Shown here: positions 24,177-31,889 of the stretch, one piece after another
Numbering within the stretch: the stretch's first letter is position 1
Layout: the number at the start of each line of letters is the position of its first letter
From: Clostridia bacterium
Lineage (GTDB): Bacteria > Bacillota > Clostridia > Oscillospirales > Acutalibacteraceae
Reading direction: 5' to 3'
NCBI GenBank assembly: GCA_017472225.1
Contig: JAFUQS010000064.1
Span: 1 to 43,600, forward strand
DNA length: 43,600 nt
Notes under the pieces: generated by a model
Seen by the model: only the letters and a program-made list of their open reading frames with translations
The model's database searches: none
Told to the model about the DNA's origin: nothing
Program-made: the position numbers and the translations under genes

Positions 24177-25226
24177 TTATTCGTCAATAAACTGTGTGAG
24201 TGTTTTAAGGCTGCCGGAATTAAGGTCACGGATGTCTTTAATTCCGTATTTCATCATAACAAGTCTTGTAAGACCGAGACCGAAGGCAAAGCCTGTGTAT
24301 TCATCCGGGTCAATTCCGCCTGCTTTGAGAACCTCAGGGTGAATCATACCACAGGGGCAAAGCTCAAGCCAACCGCTGTGCTTACATGAGGGACAGCCCT
24401 CACCGCCGCAGATAAGACAGCTTATATCAAGCTCAAATCCGGGCTCAACAAAGGGGAAAAATCCGGGGCGAAGACGCACCTTTATGTCCTTCTGGAATAC
24501 TTCTGAAAGCATTGTTTTCATGAAGTAGATAAGGTTTGAAATTGAAATATTCTTGTCAACCATAACGCCTTCCATCTGGAAGAAGGTATTTTCATGGCAA
24601 GCGTCGGTAGCCTCGTTTCTGAAGCAACGACCGGGGAAGATTGCCTTGATGGGAACTCCGTCATTGATAAGGGCATCCTTATATTTCTTATAAATAGCGT
24701 TCTGTGCGGCTGAGGTCTGGCTCTTTAAAAGCTGACCGTTTTCAAGATAATAGGTATCCTGCATATCTCTTGCCGGGTGATGCTTGGGAATGTTGAGAGA
24801 CTCAAAGCATTCATAGTCGGAAACGACCTCTGCATAATCCTCAACGGTGAAGCCCATTGACTTGAAGATTCTTTCGCACTGACGCTGAACAAGCGTAATG
24901 GGATGATAAGAGCCTTCGGAAAGTGCAGGAGGCATTGAAATGTCAAAATCGGGCATTGAATTGATTTCCTTCTGAATTTCAAGCTCCTTCAATTCCTTTG
25001 TTCTTTCTGTAATTTTGTCGGTTACCTCGCCCTTGAGCTCATTAACCTTCTGACCGAATGCCTTTTTTTCTTCGTTTGAAAGACCCTTCATTTCCTTCAT
25101 AAGCTCGGTAACACTACCCTTTTTGCCAAGGTACTTTACTCTTATGGCTTCCAGGTCCTGAGTGTTTTCAGAGCTTTTCAATTCTTCAAGGAACTGTGCT
25201 TTGAGTTCAAGAATTTTACTGTCCAT
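24177..25226 (-). CDS. pheS: Phenylalanyl-tRNA synthetase alpha subunit
   Basis: The 349-residue catalytic subunit has an N-terminal coiled coil (about 1-85) and class II synthetase motifs: FRNEATDACHENTFFQMEGV (motif 2 region) and GFAFGLGLTRLVMMKYGI (motif 3). A cysteine cluster (CLICGGEGCPSCKHSGW) in the PheS insertion could bind zinc. I start at 25,226 because GGAGGT is seven bases upstream; the open frame extends to 25,298 but would run into the T-box terminator. Confidence 0.97.
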   Translation of the reverse strand: MDSKILELKAQFLEELKSSENTQDLEAIRVKYLGKKGSVTELMKEMKGLSNEEKKAFGQKVNELKGEVTDKITERTKELKELEIQKEINSMPDFDISMPPALSEGSYHPITLVQRQCERIFKSMGFTVEDYAEVVSDYECFESLNIPKHHPARDMQDTYYLENGQLLKSQTSAAQNAIYKKYKDALINDGVPIKAIFPGRCFRNEATDACHENTFFQMEGVMVDKNISISNLIYFMKTMLSEVFQKDIKVRLRPGFFPFVEPGFELDISCLICGGEGCPSCKHSGWLELCPCGMIHPEVLKAGGIDPDEYTGFAFGLGLTRLVMMKYGIKDIRDLNSGSLKTLTQFIDE

Positions 25227-25244
25227 ATTAAACCTCCATATAAA

Positions 25245-25490
25245 ATAAAAAAATCGTCCCATCAGAAAGATGAGACGAAATAAATTCCGTGGTACCACTC
25301 AATTTGCAAGGCTTTGTGCCCTGCCACTCTTTTTGCTTTAATGCAGCAACTACATCCTGCTTTTCACAGGCAGCTCGTGAGGCGAAATTCATCTGCGGGA
25401 ACAATAGGATTCTTTCAGCTTATGAATCCCTCTCTGAAAAGTCTTTTCCGCAAACTACTGAGTTCTCAGTCATTGCTTTTGAACGATATT
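25245..25490 (-). promoter_or_regulatory. T-box riboswitch (phenylalanine) upstream of pheST
   Basis: On the minus strand the leader has the T-box core GAGTGGTACCACGG (about 25,287-25,302), followed by a terminator with stem CGTCTCATC/GATGGGACG (25,255-25,277) and a run of Ts. The 5' part (25,370-25,470) folds as a stem I with paired GGGATTC/GAATCC and GCGG/CCGC elements. A TTC (Phe) triplet at 25,399-25,401 on the 3' side is a candidate specifier. Uncharged tRNA-Phe is expected to stabilise the antiterminator and switch on pheST. Confidence 0.93.
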
Positions 25491-25496
25491 GGATAG

Positions 25497-25525
25497 ATTA
25501 TACCCTAATATCGAAAATAAGTCAA
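25497..25525 (-). promoter_or_regulatory. Promoter of the T-box-pheST transcript
   Basis: TTGACT (25,520-25,525), 17-base spacer, TATAAT (25,497-25,502) on the minus strand, immediately upstream of stem I of the T-box. Confidence 0.88.
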
Positions 25526-25545
25526 GTGGTATTATTCAATTATAA

Positions 25546-26025
25546 TCAGGCGGGCTCCTTAATGCTTGTAACTGTCCAGACACCATCCTTGTTTTTCAGC
25601 TTCCACAAGGAAAGTATATCCCATGAGCCGGAATGAACCTCACCGGAAAAATCATATCTTGTTACGGAATATACCACCCAAAGATAGCCGTTACCCATGG
25701 TAAAGTCTCCTGCCACAGCCTCAAGGTCAAGGCTTATTCTTTCAATATCGGGAGACAATCTGTAATACCTTTCAAGCTCACCCACATCCAACGAAGGTGC
25801 CTCACCGACGCAGGTGAAAACTTCCCTTGCAACAGAAAGAACCTGCTCTGCTTTTTCCTTGTCCTTTTCGGAAAGAGAATGGTTTATTGATGAATAATCG
25901 GGGAAATAGGCATATTTATACTTTTTATACTTGCTGTAATATTCGCTTGTGGGCATGAAAGCTGAAAAAGCAATGAGCGCAATTGCAACAGCAAGAAGAA
26001 TTGCCGTAAGTCTCTTGGTTTTCAT
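25546..26025 (-). CDS. Small membrane-anchored extracytoplasmic protein of unknown function
   Basis: A 159-residue protein with a basic start (MKTKR) and one hydrophobic helix (about 7-25), so it is anchored in or exported through the membrane. The rest is soluble: a Tyr/Lys-rich segment (SEYYSKYKKYKYAYFP), a helix with many charged residues, and a beta-rich C-terminal half (GNGYLWVVYSVTRYDFSG, WKLKNKDGVWTVTSIKEP). The C-terminal half looks like an NTF2/DUF4829-type small beta domain, but I do not recognise the family. It is a single gene with its own promoter. Confidence 0.8.
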   Translation of the reverse strand: MKTKRLTAILLAVAIALIAFSAFMPTSEYYSKYKKYKYAYFPDYSSINHSLSEKDKEKAEQVLSVAREVFTCVGEAPSLDVGELERYYRLSPDIERISLDLEAVAGDFTMGNGYLWVVYSVTRYDFSGEVHSGSWDILSLWKLKNKDGVWTVTSIKEPA

Positions 26026-26058
26026 AGCATCTGCCTCCCTTTGTTTTATTACATTTTC

Positions 26059-26087
26059 AGTATAATACAGAAGGCTTAAATTGACAA
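26059..26087 (-). promoter_or_regulatory. Promoter of the small anchored protein gene
   Basis: TTGTCA (26,082-26,087), 17-base spacer, TATACT (26,059-26,064) on the minus strand, about 35 nt before the start codon. Confidence 0.65.
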
Positions 26088-26140
26088 TAAATGTTACCGC
26101 ATTGTAAGAAAAAAGTAAGAAATCAGCTGAAAAAAGCTTT

Positions 26141-26668
26141 TTATCTGCCCCTGATTTTCAAAGCACTGCAGATTTTTTCAAGGAACAGCACCATGAAAAG
26201 TATTTCAACAGCACCGACAACAAGGCACTGCACCGTTCTTGAAGCAATCAACGGCAAAAGCTCAGTACCGTAGTAATGATTAAGCCACAGACTGTTCATT
26301 ACAAGTGAGCAAACAATCTGACTTGTCACAACAGACAGAACAATTCTCACAAGTCCGCCCTTTTTCTGAAGGAACAGACCGAATATAAGCCCGGACACAG
26401 CCGCCGTAACGGTAAATCCGGGAAGATATCCGCCCGTTGTCGGAAAAGCAAAGGCACCGATAAGGTCACCTAAGCCGTACACCGTAACAGCACCAAGAAC
26501 ACCAAAGCGTCTTGCCGCAATCACAACAGGAATAAATGAAAATGATATTCTGAGCGTTGAGCTGATTGGTATGACCAGAAATCTTGCAAGTACAACCTGC
26601 ATGGCGCACAAAAGTGCAAGGCAACAAAGAGTGAAAATCTGCTCATGGGAATTTTTCTTTTTTGACAT
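26141..26668 (-). CDS. folT: Folate-specific ECF transporter S component
   Basis: A 175-residue protein with about six membrane helices. It resembles S components of energy-coupling factor transporters, including the N-terminal helix ending and the PISSTLRISFSFIPVVIAAR segment common in this fold, and GLGDLIGAFAFPTTGGYLPGF. The S component binds the vitamin and docks to shared EcfA/A'/T subunits, which are not in this window. Folate specificity is supported by the THF riboswitch directly upstream. RBS AAAGGAAG is 11 bases upstream and lies inside a sequestering hairpin. Confidence 0.9.
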   Translation of the reverse strand: MSKKKNSHEQIFTLCCLALLCAMQVVLARFLVIPISSTLRISFSFIPVVIAARRFGVLGAVTVYGLGDLIGAFAFPTTGGYLPGFTVTAAVSGLIFGLFLQKKGGLVRIVLSVVTSQIVCSLVMNSLWLNHYYGTELLPLIASRTVQCLVVGAVEILFMVLFLEKICSALKIRGR

Positions 26669-26675
26669 AATAAAA

Positions 26676-26713
26676 GCACTTCCTTTCTCTCGCTGAAAAT
26701 TAAAAGGAAATGC
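26676..26713 (-). promoter_or_regulatory. RBS-sequestering hairpin (expression platform of the THF riboswitch)
   Basis: On the minus strand GCATTTCCTTT (26,703-26,713) can pair with AAAGGAAGTGC (26,676-26,686) through 11 consecutive pairs (one G-U). The second arm is the folT ribosome binding site, so the helix would block translation. No T-run follows, so translational control is more likely than termination. Confidence 0.7.
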
Positions 26714-26736
26714 AATATTTCGGTTATCCTTTTTTC

Positions 26737-26838
26737 ACAGCGGGATGCGATTTATATACCGTAAGAAAATAATTCTTTTCGTCCCTGAGGCAACTCCCCG
26801 TCCTGAGGGCACTGAACGCATATAAATCTACTCTGTAG
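26737..26838 (-). promoter_or_regulatory. Tetrahydrofolate (THF) riboswitch
   Basis: Read on the minus strand, the segment starts ACAGAGTAGATTTATATGCG and ends GGTATATAAATCGCATCCCGCTGT-like, so P1/P2 pair AGATTTATATGCG-type bases with TATAAATCGCATC. This matches the THF consensus (GAGUAG...GCGUUaAGUG...ACGG...UGCAUCCCGCUC), including the conserved AGTG and GGGACGAA strings. It sits 68 nt upstream of a folate S-component gene, the usual target. Recognised from memory of the consensus, not from a covariance search. Confidence 0.9.
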
Positions 26839-26843
26839 ACTTG

Positions 26844-26872
26844 AATATACCACTAATGCTTTTTTTCGTCAA
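26844..26872 (-). promoter_or_regulatory. Promoter of the THF riboswitch-folT transcript
   Basis: TTGACG (26,867-26,872), 17-base spacer, TATATT (26,844-26,849) on the minus strand, just upstream of the aptamer. Confidence 0.75.
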
Positions 26873-26898
26873 TAGTATGAACAGAAAAAAACAAAAAA

Positions 26899-26927
26899 TT
26901 GCTATATTGTCTTATTTGTGATAAAAT
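26899..26927 (+). promoter_or_regulatory. Promoter of the MGMT-type gene
   Basis: TTGCTA (26,899-26,904), 17-base spacer, TAAAAT (26,922-26,927) on the plus strand, about 35 bases ahead of the start codon; divergent from the folT promoter. Confidence 0.6.
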
Positions 26928-26961
26928 AAAATCAAAAGCTCAAATGAAGTGAGGGTAAACG

Positions 26962-27282
26962 ATGAACACATTCAGAAAGATATACGAGGTCGTTAAAAAA
27001 ATACCTTTAGGCAAGGTTGCTTCTTACGGTCAGGTTGCTTTTGCGGCAGGCAATCCCCGTTGGTCCCGTGTGGTCGGCTATGCTTTGCACGTGAATCCTG
27101 AGCCGGGGGTTATTCCCTGCCACAGAGTTGTGAGAAAGGATGGCAGAGTTGCCGATTCCTTTGCCTTTGGCGGTGCAAATGTTCAAAGGGACTTGCTTTT
27201 GAGCGAGGGCGTTATTTTTATTGACGATAAAACCGTAGATTTGGAAAAATCAATGTGTGAAATGTCTGACATTTCCGACTGA
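26962..27282 (+). CDS. Minimal O6-alkylguanine-DNA alkyltransferase-type protein
   Basis: A 106-residue protein equal to just the C-terminal DNA-binding domain of Ogt/MGMT. The N-terminal IPLGKVASYGQVAFAAGNPR and the central IPCHRVVRKDG are diagnostic. Unlike alkyltransferase-like (ATL) proteins, where Trp replaces the acceptor Cys, this short protein keeps PCHR, so it could still accept an alkyl group. Function is either repair of O6-alkylguanine or damage marking for excision repair. RBS GTGAGGG precedes the ATG. Confidence 0.88.
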   Translation: MNTFRKIYEVVKKIPLGKVASYGQVAFAAGNPRWSRVVGYALHVNPEPGVIPCHRVVRKDGRVADSFAFGGANVQRDLLLSEGVIFIDDKTVDLEKSMCEMSDISD

Positions 27283-27318
27283 GATATTCACAACCGGAAA
27301 ATACAGATATCGGGGCTT

Positions 27319-27528
27319 AAAAAACGACCATTTAAAAAGCGAGAAAAACAATGTAAAAAGGAATTCTCTTTCTGAAAGCAGCCCGGGTCAGTAGACAGTA
27401 GTCAGGGGTCAGTAGCCAGGGGTCAGTAGTCAGGAAAAGATAAAACAATAAGGAGTCTGTAAAAAATAAACAGTCATTTAAAAGGCAAGAATAACAACGT
27501 AAAAAGGAATTCTCTTTCAGAAAGCAGC
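27319..27528. repeat. Two diverged copies of a ~65-bp direct repeat
   Basis: 27,319-27,382 and 27,461-27,528 share CATTTAAAA, a CAA[TC]GTAAAAAGGAATTC core and CTCTTTC-GAAAGCAGC, about 142 bp apart. The block between them contains the CAGTAGTCAGG repeats. No coding potential is evident. The sequence CTCTTTCtGAAAG is itself a small inverted repeat. Confidence 0.75.
27387..27434. repeat. CAGTAGTCAGG-type repeat cluster
   Basis: About three degenerate copies of a 14-mer, (G/A)GTCAGTAG(T/C)CAGG, beginning with AGTAGACAGTAGTCAGG. The same cluster followed by AAAAGATAAAACA occurs at 27,952-27,995; related clusters occur at 43,327-43,356, 43,454-43,485 and 43,583-43,600. Confidence 0.85.
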
Positions 27529-27599
27529 TTGTAGCGGGAGCGACTGTCGGACTACAGGCAGTGGAAAGGCACACAAATAAATCAGACAATAGCATACCT

Positions 27600-27950
27600 T
27601 ACGGAACAAATTAAACCAAGCGGCTCATTTTATTGAGCGTTGTTTTAATTAGAGCTGTTCGGCAACCGAGCCGTGGTATGGCACAACGGAGCAATCTGAA
27701 AATACCGATAAGAAGAAGCCTTGTTTCCTTATCCACGGTGAGCAGAAAAGAATACCGAGTAAAGGGTAGAATAAGCCTGACTCGGTATTTTTAGTTCTTG
27801 CGGAAGCTAATCCGCCAGCGTGCTTTTGCTTACTTTTGTCACGCTTGACAAAAGTAAGAGCCCAAGCGGCTCGAGCGAGCGGAGTTAAAGGAATAGATAA
27901 AATCTTACCATTCAGCTCCAAGGTATATAAAAGCGAAGTTAAATACATTT
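27600..27950. other. Non-coding, hairpin-rich intergenic region
   Basis: No gene is supported here. Two strong inverted repeats are present: AATACCGAGT...ACTCGGTATT (27,751-27,789), followed by a T-run on the plus strand like a terminator; and CTTACTTTTGTCA-cgct-TGACAAAAGTAAG (27,829-27,858), a perfect 13-bp stem. The second belongs to a type of hairpin I recall from intergenic repeats in clostridial genomes. A 99-codon frame on the minus strand across it looks spurious. Confidence 0.6.
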
Positions 27951-27951
27951 A

Positions 27952-27983
27952 TAGTAGACAGTAGTCAGGAGTCGGTAGTCAGG
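27952..27983. repeat. CAGTAGTCAGG-type repeat cluster, second site
   Basis: Contains TAGTAGACAGTAGTCAGG and GTCGGTAGTCAGG. It is preceded by TATAAAAGCGAAGTTAAATA, which also precedes the right-edge repeats at about 43,300 (with variation), so the repeated unit is longer than the 14-mer cluster. Confidence 0.8.
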
Positions 27984-28004
27984 AAAAGATAAAACATAAA
28001 ACCA

Positions 28005-28101
28005 TTGTATCAAGCATTCAGCTTTTACAATGGTTTTATATGTTTAATTATTTGATTTTTCGGATGTTCAAAGGAGATTTGTCTTTTTACATCCCCTGAA
28101 A
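28005..28101. repeat. Dispersed ~85-bp intergenic repeat, copy 2, with intact hairpin
   Basis: ATAAAACCATTGTA (28,006-28,019) and TACAATGGTTTTAT make an inverted repeat with a 17-nt loop, followed by the block shared with 145-226. On the minus strand it lies about 35-130 bases after the acyltransferase gene, consistent with a 3'-end hairpin. Confidence 0.75.
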
Positions 28102-28135
28102 ACACCAGAATTTTTTGTTTTATAAATATTTAACT

Positions 28136-29296
28136 TTACGCAGCTTTGCTTTTTTTGGCAATTCCTTTCACACTTTCGCACAGCTTGTCATATAGCTTCA
28201 ATATCCATCCGGTGAGAATATTGACAACAAACGAAAGCAGAAGGGAGCAAACTATACAGGCAGGAACAACAATGATGAAATAATTGAATCTGCCCGCAAT
28301 ATCAGGCACTTTTTCATTCAGAATTCCGTAAAACAGCTTATCAAAGATATTTGAAAGAAGATAAGCTCCAAGGCACAAATCCGAAACCTTGTTGCAGAAT
28401 TTTTTCAACCACTGCGGCCATGAGGTAAGGTCAAGATTTGCAATAAAAGCAAAGACCAACACAGCAATAACAACCACCGGCAATGCACCGTAATCCTGCC
28501 ACTTGCCTCTTATAAGCTTACCGCCTGCACTTCTGTAAAAACAAAAAGCACCGAAAAGAAGGGTTGTAACTGCAATAAGGATAACATTCACTATCTTGTT
28601 TATCTTTATTCCGTATTCTCTTAAATAGCAGCCAATGAAATAATAGGTTACGGGATATATTGCCGTCCACCAGGAGGGAATAATCTGACTGTATGAATCT
28701 GATATATCAGGTGATGCCCACCAGCCTTCCTTTGTGAAGTTGAAAATATTTATAATCTGAGGCAAGGCTGTGAGAAAAAGCATTGTAAAAATAAGAATTT
28801 TTTTATATTTCTTTTCCTCAATGTTATTCCATGCAAGATTCAGAAAGGGAATGAGCAGAAACAGACCGATATACATTTCTATATACCAGGAATATTTGGC
28901 TGCACGGAAATTCAGAAGCTCACCCAGAAAATCGGTTAAACCATACGGCTCATTGAAATAAGTCACCCAGAAAATATAACAGGCTACGCTTGCAAGAAAA
29001 TAAGTCACAAGGGTCTTATTGATTCCTTTATAGTATTTTCCTGATAAAGTCTTGTTCTTCAAAAGAAAGCCGGAAAGAATCATAAAAAGCGGAACACAAA
29101 TCAGGCAGAAGGAACGAACAACGGTCATAACAAAAAGTCTCGGTCCTGCAAGTTCAAGTGTATAAAACTTTGATTGAAGGAAAAAGTGTACACTCACCAC
29201 CAGGCTAAAGGCAAGAATTCTGATGATATCCATTGAGGGATTTCTTTGCGCCTGTGCCGCAGTCACTGCTCTCTGATTGATATTTTTCTTTTCCAT
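28136..29296 (-). CDS. Acyltransferase 3 family membrane protein
   Basis: A 386-residue protein with about ten membrane helices. It has the family's N-terminal signature: MDIIRILAFSLVVSVHFF (catalytic-type histidine in helix 1), then VPLFMILSGFLLKNK. Acyltransferase 3 (OatA/NodX type) enzymes move acetyl or succinyl groups onto extracytoplasmic polysaccharides or lipids. It shares one base with the upstream hydrolase gene, so the pair form an operon. Acceptor unknown; the C-terminal SGNH domain of OatA is absent. Confidence 0.9.
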   Translation of the reverse strand: MEKKNINQRAVTAAQAQRNPSMDIIRILAFSLVVSVHFFLQSKFYTLELAGPRLFVMTVVRSFCLICVPLFMILSGFLLKNKTLSGKYYKGINKTLVTYFLASVACYIFWVTYFNEPYGLTDFLGELLNFRAAKYSWYIEMYIGLFLLIPFLNLAWNNIEEKKYKKILIFTMLFLTALPQIINIFNFTKEGWWASPDISDSYSQIIPSWWTAIYPVTYYFIGCYLREYGIKINKIVNVILIAVTTLLFGAFCFYRSAGGKLIRGKWQDYGALPVVVIAVLVFAFIANLDLTSWPQWLKKFCNKVSDLCLGAYLLSNIFDKLFYGILNEKVPDIAGRFNYFIIVVPACIVCSLLLSFVVNILTGWILKLYDKLCESVKGIAKKSKAA

Positions 29297-30243
29297 TAAA
29301 ATTCCAGAACCTCTCTGCTGTCACTGATAAGTCGCAGCCAATCAAGAATGTCACCGAAAACTATTTCATTATTCTCTTCATTGAGAATCTCATGCCTGTC
29401 ACCGGGATAAAGAATAACCTTCGGCTCATGACCTGCAGCCTCAAGATTGTCGCAGACATTGATAACACCCTTACCGTTAAGTCCGATCGGGTCCTTGGCA
29501 CCTGAAATAATAAGAATAGGAAGTGTGGGCGGAATGAGATAAGCCCATTCATCTGTGCAGCAGGTATTGGCAAGAGAGAGAATATCTCTCACACCGCCAA
29601 GTGTAAGACCGTTGCCACAAAGCGGGTCATTTATATAAGCGTCAACATTCTTTTCGTTTCTTGAAAGCCAATCCTTTTCAGTTCTCGGGTCCTTCACACC
29701 AAGGTTGCCTATTTTGTCAAGAAGCATGGCGGGAACTGCAGCTCTTGCGCCCATTTTTTTGCAAAGGAACTTAATCGGCTCCTCAAGAACAACTGCAGCA
29801 GAGGGTAATTCTCCCGTTCCGCAGATTACAATGCCCGAAAGCTCACTGTGAAAAACAGTTGCATAAACTCTCACACAGAATGAGCCCATTGAGTGGCCCA
29901 GAAGATAATAGGGAAGCTCCGGATATCTTTTATGCATAATGGTGTAAAGAATGTGCATATCGTCAATCATGCGAAGGTCGCCGTCTTCTTCAGCAAAAAA
30001 GCCAAAATCCTCCTGAGCTTCAACGCTCTTTCCATGGCCGAGATGGTCGTTTCCGCAAACTATATAGCCTTCCTTTGCAAGGAACTCAGCAAGAGGTGCA
30101 TAGCGTTCAATGTGCTCGGAAACACCGTGAGCAATCTGAAAAACTCCCTTAGGCTCTTTTTCATCGTCCTGCCAGATGCAGCAGTGAATTTTATTGATAA
30201 GCGTTGATGACATATAATAGGCATCTTTTTTGATAATAGCCAT
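29296..30243 (-). CDS. Alpha/beta hydrolase (monoacylglycerol lipase / S33-like)
   Basis: The 315-residue protein has a serine aminopeptidase/lysophospholipase-type fold. It shows QIAHGVSEHIERY (oxyanion region) near residue 38, the nucleophile elbow GHSMGS near 115, the aspartate in IISGAKDPIG and the histidine in PGDRHEILNE. All triad residues are present. It is cytoplasmic, with no signal peptide. It precedes the acyltransferase and may act on a lipid or ester related to it. RBS GGAGGATT. Confidence 0.9.
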   Translation of the reverse strand: MAIIKKDAYYMSSTLINKIHCCIWQDDEKEPKGVFQIAHGVSEHIERYAPLAEFLAKEGYIVCGNDHLGHGKSVEAQEDFGFFAEEDGDLRMIDDMHILYTIMHKRYPELPYYLLGHSMGSFCVRVYATVFHSELSGIVICGTGELPSAAVVLEEPIKFLCKKMGARAAVPAMLLDKIGNLGVKDPRTEKDWLSRNEKNVDAYINDPLCGNGLTLGGVRDILSLANTCCTDEWAYLIPPTLPILIISGAKDPIGLNGKGVINVCDNLEAAGHEPKVILYPGDRHEILNEENNEIVFGDILDWLRLISDSREVLEF

Positions 30244-30274
30244 TTTTTAATCCTCCGTTGTTTTCAGTGATTCA

Positions 30275-30303
30275 ATTATAATATAATAACTTAAAATAAT
30301 CAA
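30275..30303 (-). promoter_or_regulatory. Promoter of the hydrolase-acyltransferase pair
   Basis: TTGATT (30,298-30,303), 17-base spacer, TATAAT (30,275-30,280) on the minus strand. Confidence 0.75.
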
Positions 30304-30343
30304 CTAAAACTTAATTTAAATTTAACTTGTATGAATATTATTG

Positions 30344-30372
30344 TTTACAATAGAAAAGAAATAATATATAAT
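30344..30372 (+). promoter_or_regulatory. Promoter of the DUF5685 / J-domain operon
   Basis: TTTACA (30,344-30,349), 17-base spacer, TATAAT (30,367-30,372) on the plus strand, about 36 bases before the start codon. Confidence 0.75.
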
Positions 30373-30407
30373 AGTAAGTCCAGAAACATCAAGGAAAGGT
30401 AAACACT

Positions 30408-31271
30408 ATGCTTGGCTATATCAGGGTCAATAAGCCCGAAATGAAGGTTAAAGAATATGAGCTTTACAGGGGACTTTACTGTTCGCTTTGCAGAGCCATG
30501 GGTAAATATTTCGGTGTGCTTTCACGGCTGACACTGAGCTATGACATCACCTTTCTTGTTCTCATGCGGCTAAGCTTTTCGTCTGCCGTTCCCGACTTCA
30601 AGGGTGGTCGTTGTCCCTTCAATCCCGCAAAAAAATGTAACTACTACCAAAATGAAGAAAAAGAATTCAGGTATGCCGCCGCAATTTCAATGATGATGTT
30701 TTACCAAAAGGTAAAGGATAATATCCGGGACAGCTCCTTTTTCAAGCGTATGCTGATGTACATCATTCTTCCCTACGCCCATTTAAAAAACAAAAAAGCA
30801 AAAAAGATGTTTCCTGAAATTGAAGGCGTAATCGCACAGTCGATGATAAAGCAGGCACAAACAGAAAAGGAAAATGTATCTGTCACTGACAATGCTGCCC
30901 ACGAATCAGCTCATGCTCTCGGCTCAATTATGGCTTACAACCTTGAAAACAACAAAGACCTGATTTACCGTTTCGGCTACGGTATCGGCAAGTGGGTATA
31001 TCTGACCGATGCTGCCGATGATATGGCAAAGGACCTGAAAAAGGGCAGCTTCAATGTTTATATAAATCAGTACAACATAAAAAAAGAAGATGATATAACC
31101 GAAGAAATAAAGGAGCAGATTAAAGGTGAGCTCAATATGAGCTGTGCATTAAGCTGTGAAGCTTTTCATGATATACAAAACAAAACACTCATTCCCGTTT
31201 GTGAAAATATAATATATGAGGGAATGGAAATCGTTATGAATACAATATTGAAAGGAAAAGAAGAAAAATGA
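30408..31271 (+). CDS. DUF5685-type helical protein of unknown function
   Basis: A 287-residue, mostly helical protein that I recognise as the DUF5685 type. Near the N-terminus are [17 protein letters not shown] and later [12 protein letters not shown], suggesting a metal site. Near residue 200 is [20 protein letters not shown], whose DAADD-x3-D pattern recalls the aspartate-rich motif of prenyl/phytoene synthase-fold proteins. There is no signal peptide. The next gene overlaps by four bases and encodes a J-domain protein, so the two are co-translated and probably work together. Any enzymatic role is speculation. Confidence 0.8.
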   Translation: MLGYIRVNKPEMKVKEYELYRGLYCSLCRAMGKYFGVLSRLTLSYDITFLVLMRLSFSSAVPDFKGGRCPFNPAKKCNYYQNEEKEFRYAAAISMMMFYQKVKDNIRDSSFFKRMLMYIILPYAHLKNKKAKKMFPEIEGVIAQSMIKQAQTEKENVSVTDNAAHESAHALGSIMAYNLENNKDLIYRFGYGIGKWVYLTDAADDMAKDLKKGSFNVYINQYNIKKEDDITEEIKEQIKGELNMSCALSCEAFHDIQNKTLIPVCENIIYEGMEIVMNTILKGKEEK

Positions 31272-31879
31272 GAGACCCGTATGAAGTTCTCGGTGTGCCG
31301 AGAAATGCAAGTGCAGAGCAGGTAAAAAAAGCTTACCGTGAGCTTGCAAGAAAATATCATCCCGACAATTACGATAACAGCCCGCTTAAAGACAGCGCCG
31401 AAAGAAAAATGCAGGAAATCAACGAGGCCTATGATGCAATTATTTCCGGCAAAGCAGGCGGAAGCGGATATTCAGGCAATTCTTATGGCTCGGCGGCAAA
31501 TTACAGTGAGGTTGAAGCCCTTCTGAGGCAGAACAGACTAGAAGAAGCCGAAAGTATGCTTGAAAATATGCCCGAAAGCATCCGCACCTCCCGTTGGTAT
31601 TACCTTAAGGGTGAAGTGAATTACAAGCGTGGCTGGACTCAGCAGGCTTATTCTTATTATTCAATGGCTCACAATATGGAGCCTGACAATCCCGAATACA
31701 AGGGAGCCTTTGACCGGATGAATAACCGGAGAAGCGGCGGCTTCAGAACAGATAACAGAAGAACCGGTGGCGGAACAATGCGTGGCGGCTCATGTGACGG
31801 ATGTGATATATGTTCAGGGCTTATCTGTGCCGACTGCTGCTGTGAATGCTTCGGCGGCGACCTGATTCCCTGTTGCTGA
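31268..31879 (+). CDS. J-domain protein with cysteine-rich tail
   Basis: The 203-residue protein begins with a DnaJ-type J domain ([20 protein letters not shown], then KYHPDNY with the DnaK-activating HPD). A middle region (about 85-150) has two TPR-like helical segments, including [22 protein letters not shown] Gly/Arg-rich linker leads to a short tail with about ten cysteines ([19 protein letters not shown]). It is not a canonical DnaJ, having no CxxCxGxG repeats. It probably recruits DnaK to a specific client, perhaps its operon partner; the cysteine tail may bind metal. Confidence 0.87.
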   Translation: MRDPYEVLGVPRNASAEQVKKAYRELARKYHPDNYDNSPLKDSAERKMQEINEAYDAIISGKAGGSGYSGNSYGSAANYSEVEALLRQNRLEEAESMLENMPESIRTSRWYYLKGEVNYKRGWTQQAYSYYSMAHNMEPDNPEYKGAFDRMNNRRSGGFRTDNRRTGGGTMRGGSCDGCDICSGLICADCCCECFGGDLIPCC

Positions 31880-31889
31880 GAGGTAGATT

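Noticed and set aside
27649-27948. 99-codon minus-strand frame across the intergenic hairpins
   Set aside because: It runs through a perfect inverted repeat and a terminator-like hairpin, has no ribosome binding site, and its translation looks like the translated-repeat proteins often mis-annotated in clostridial genomes.
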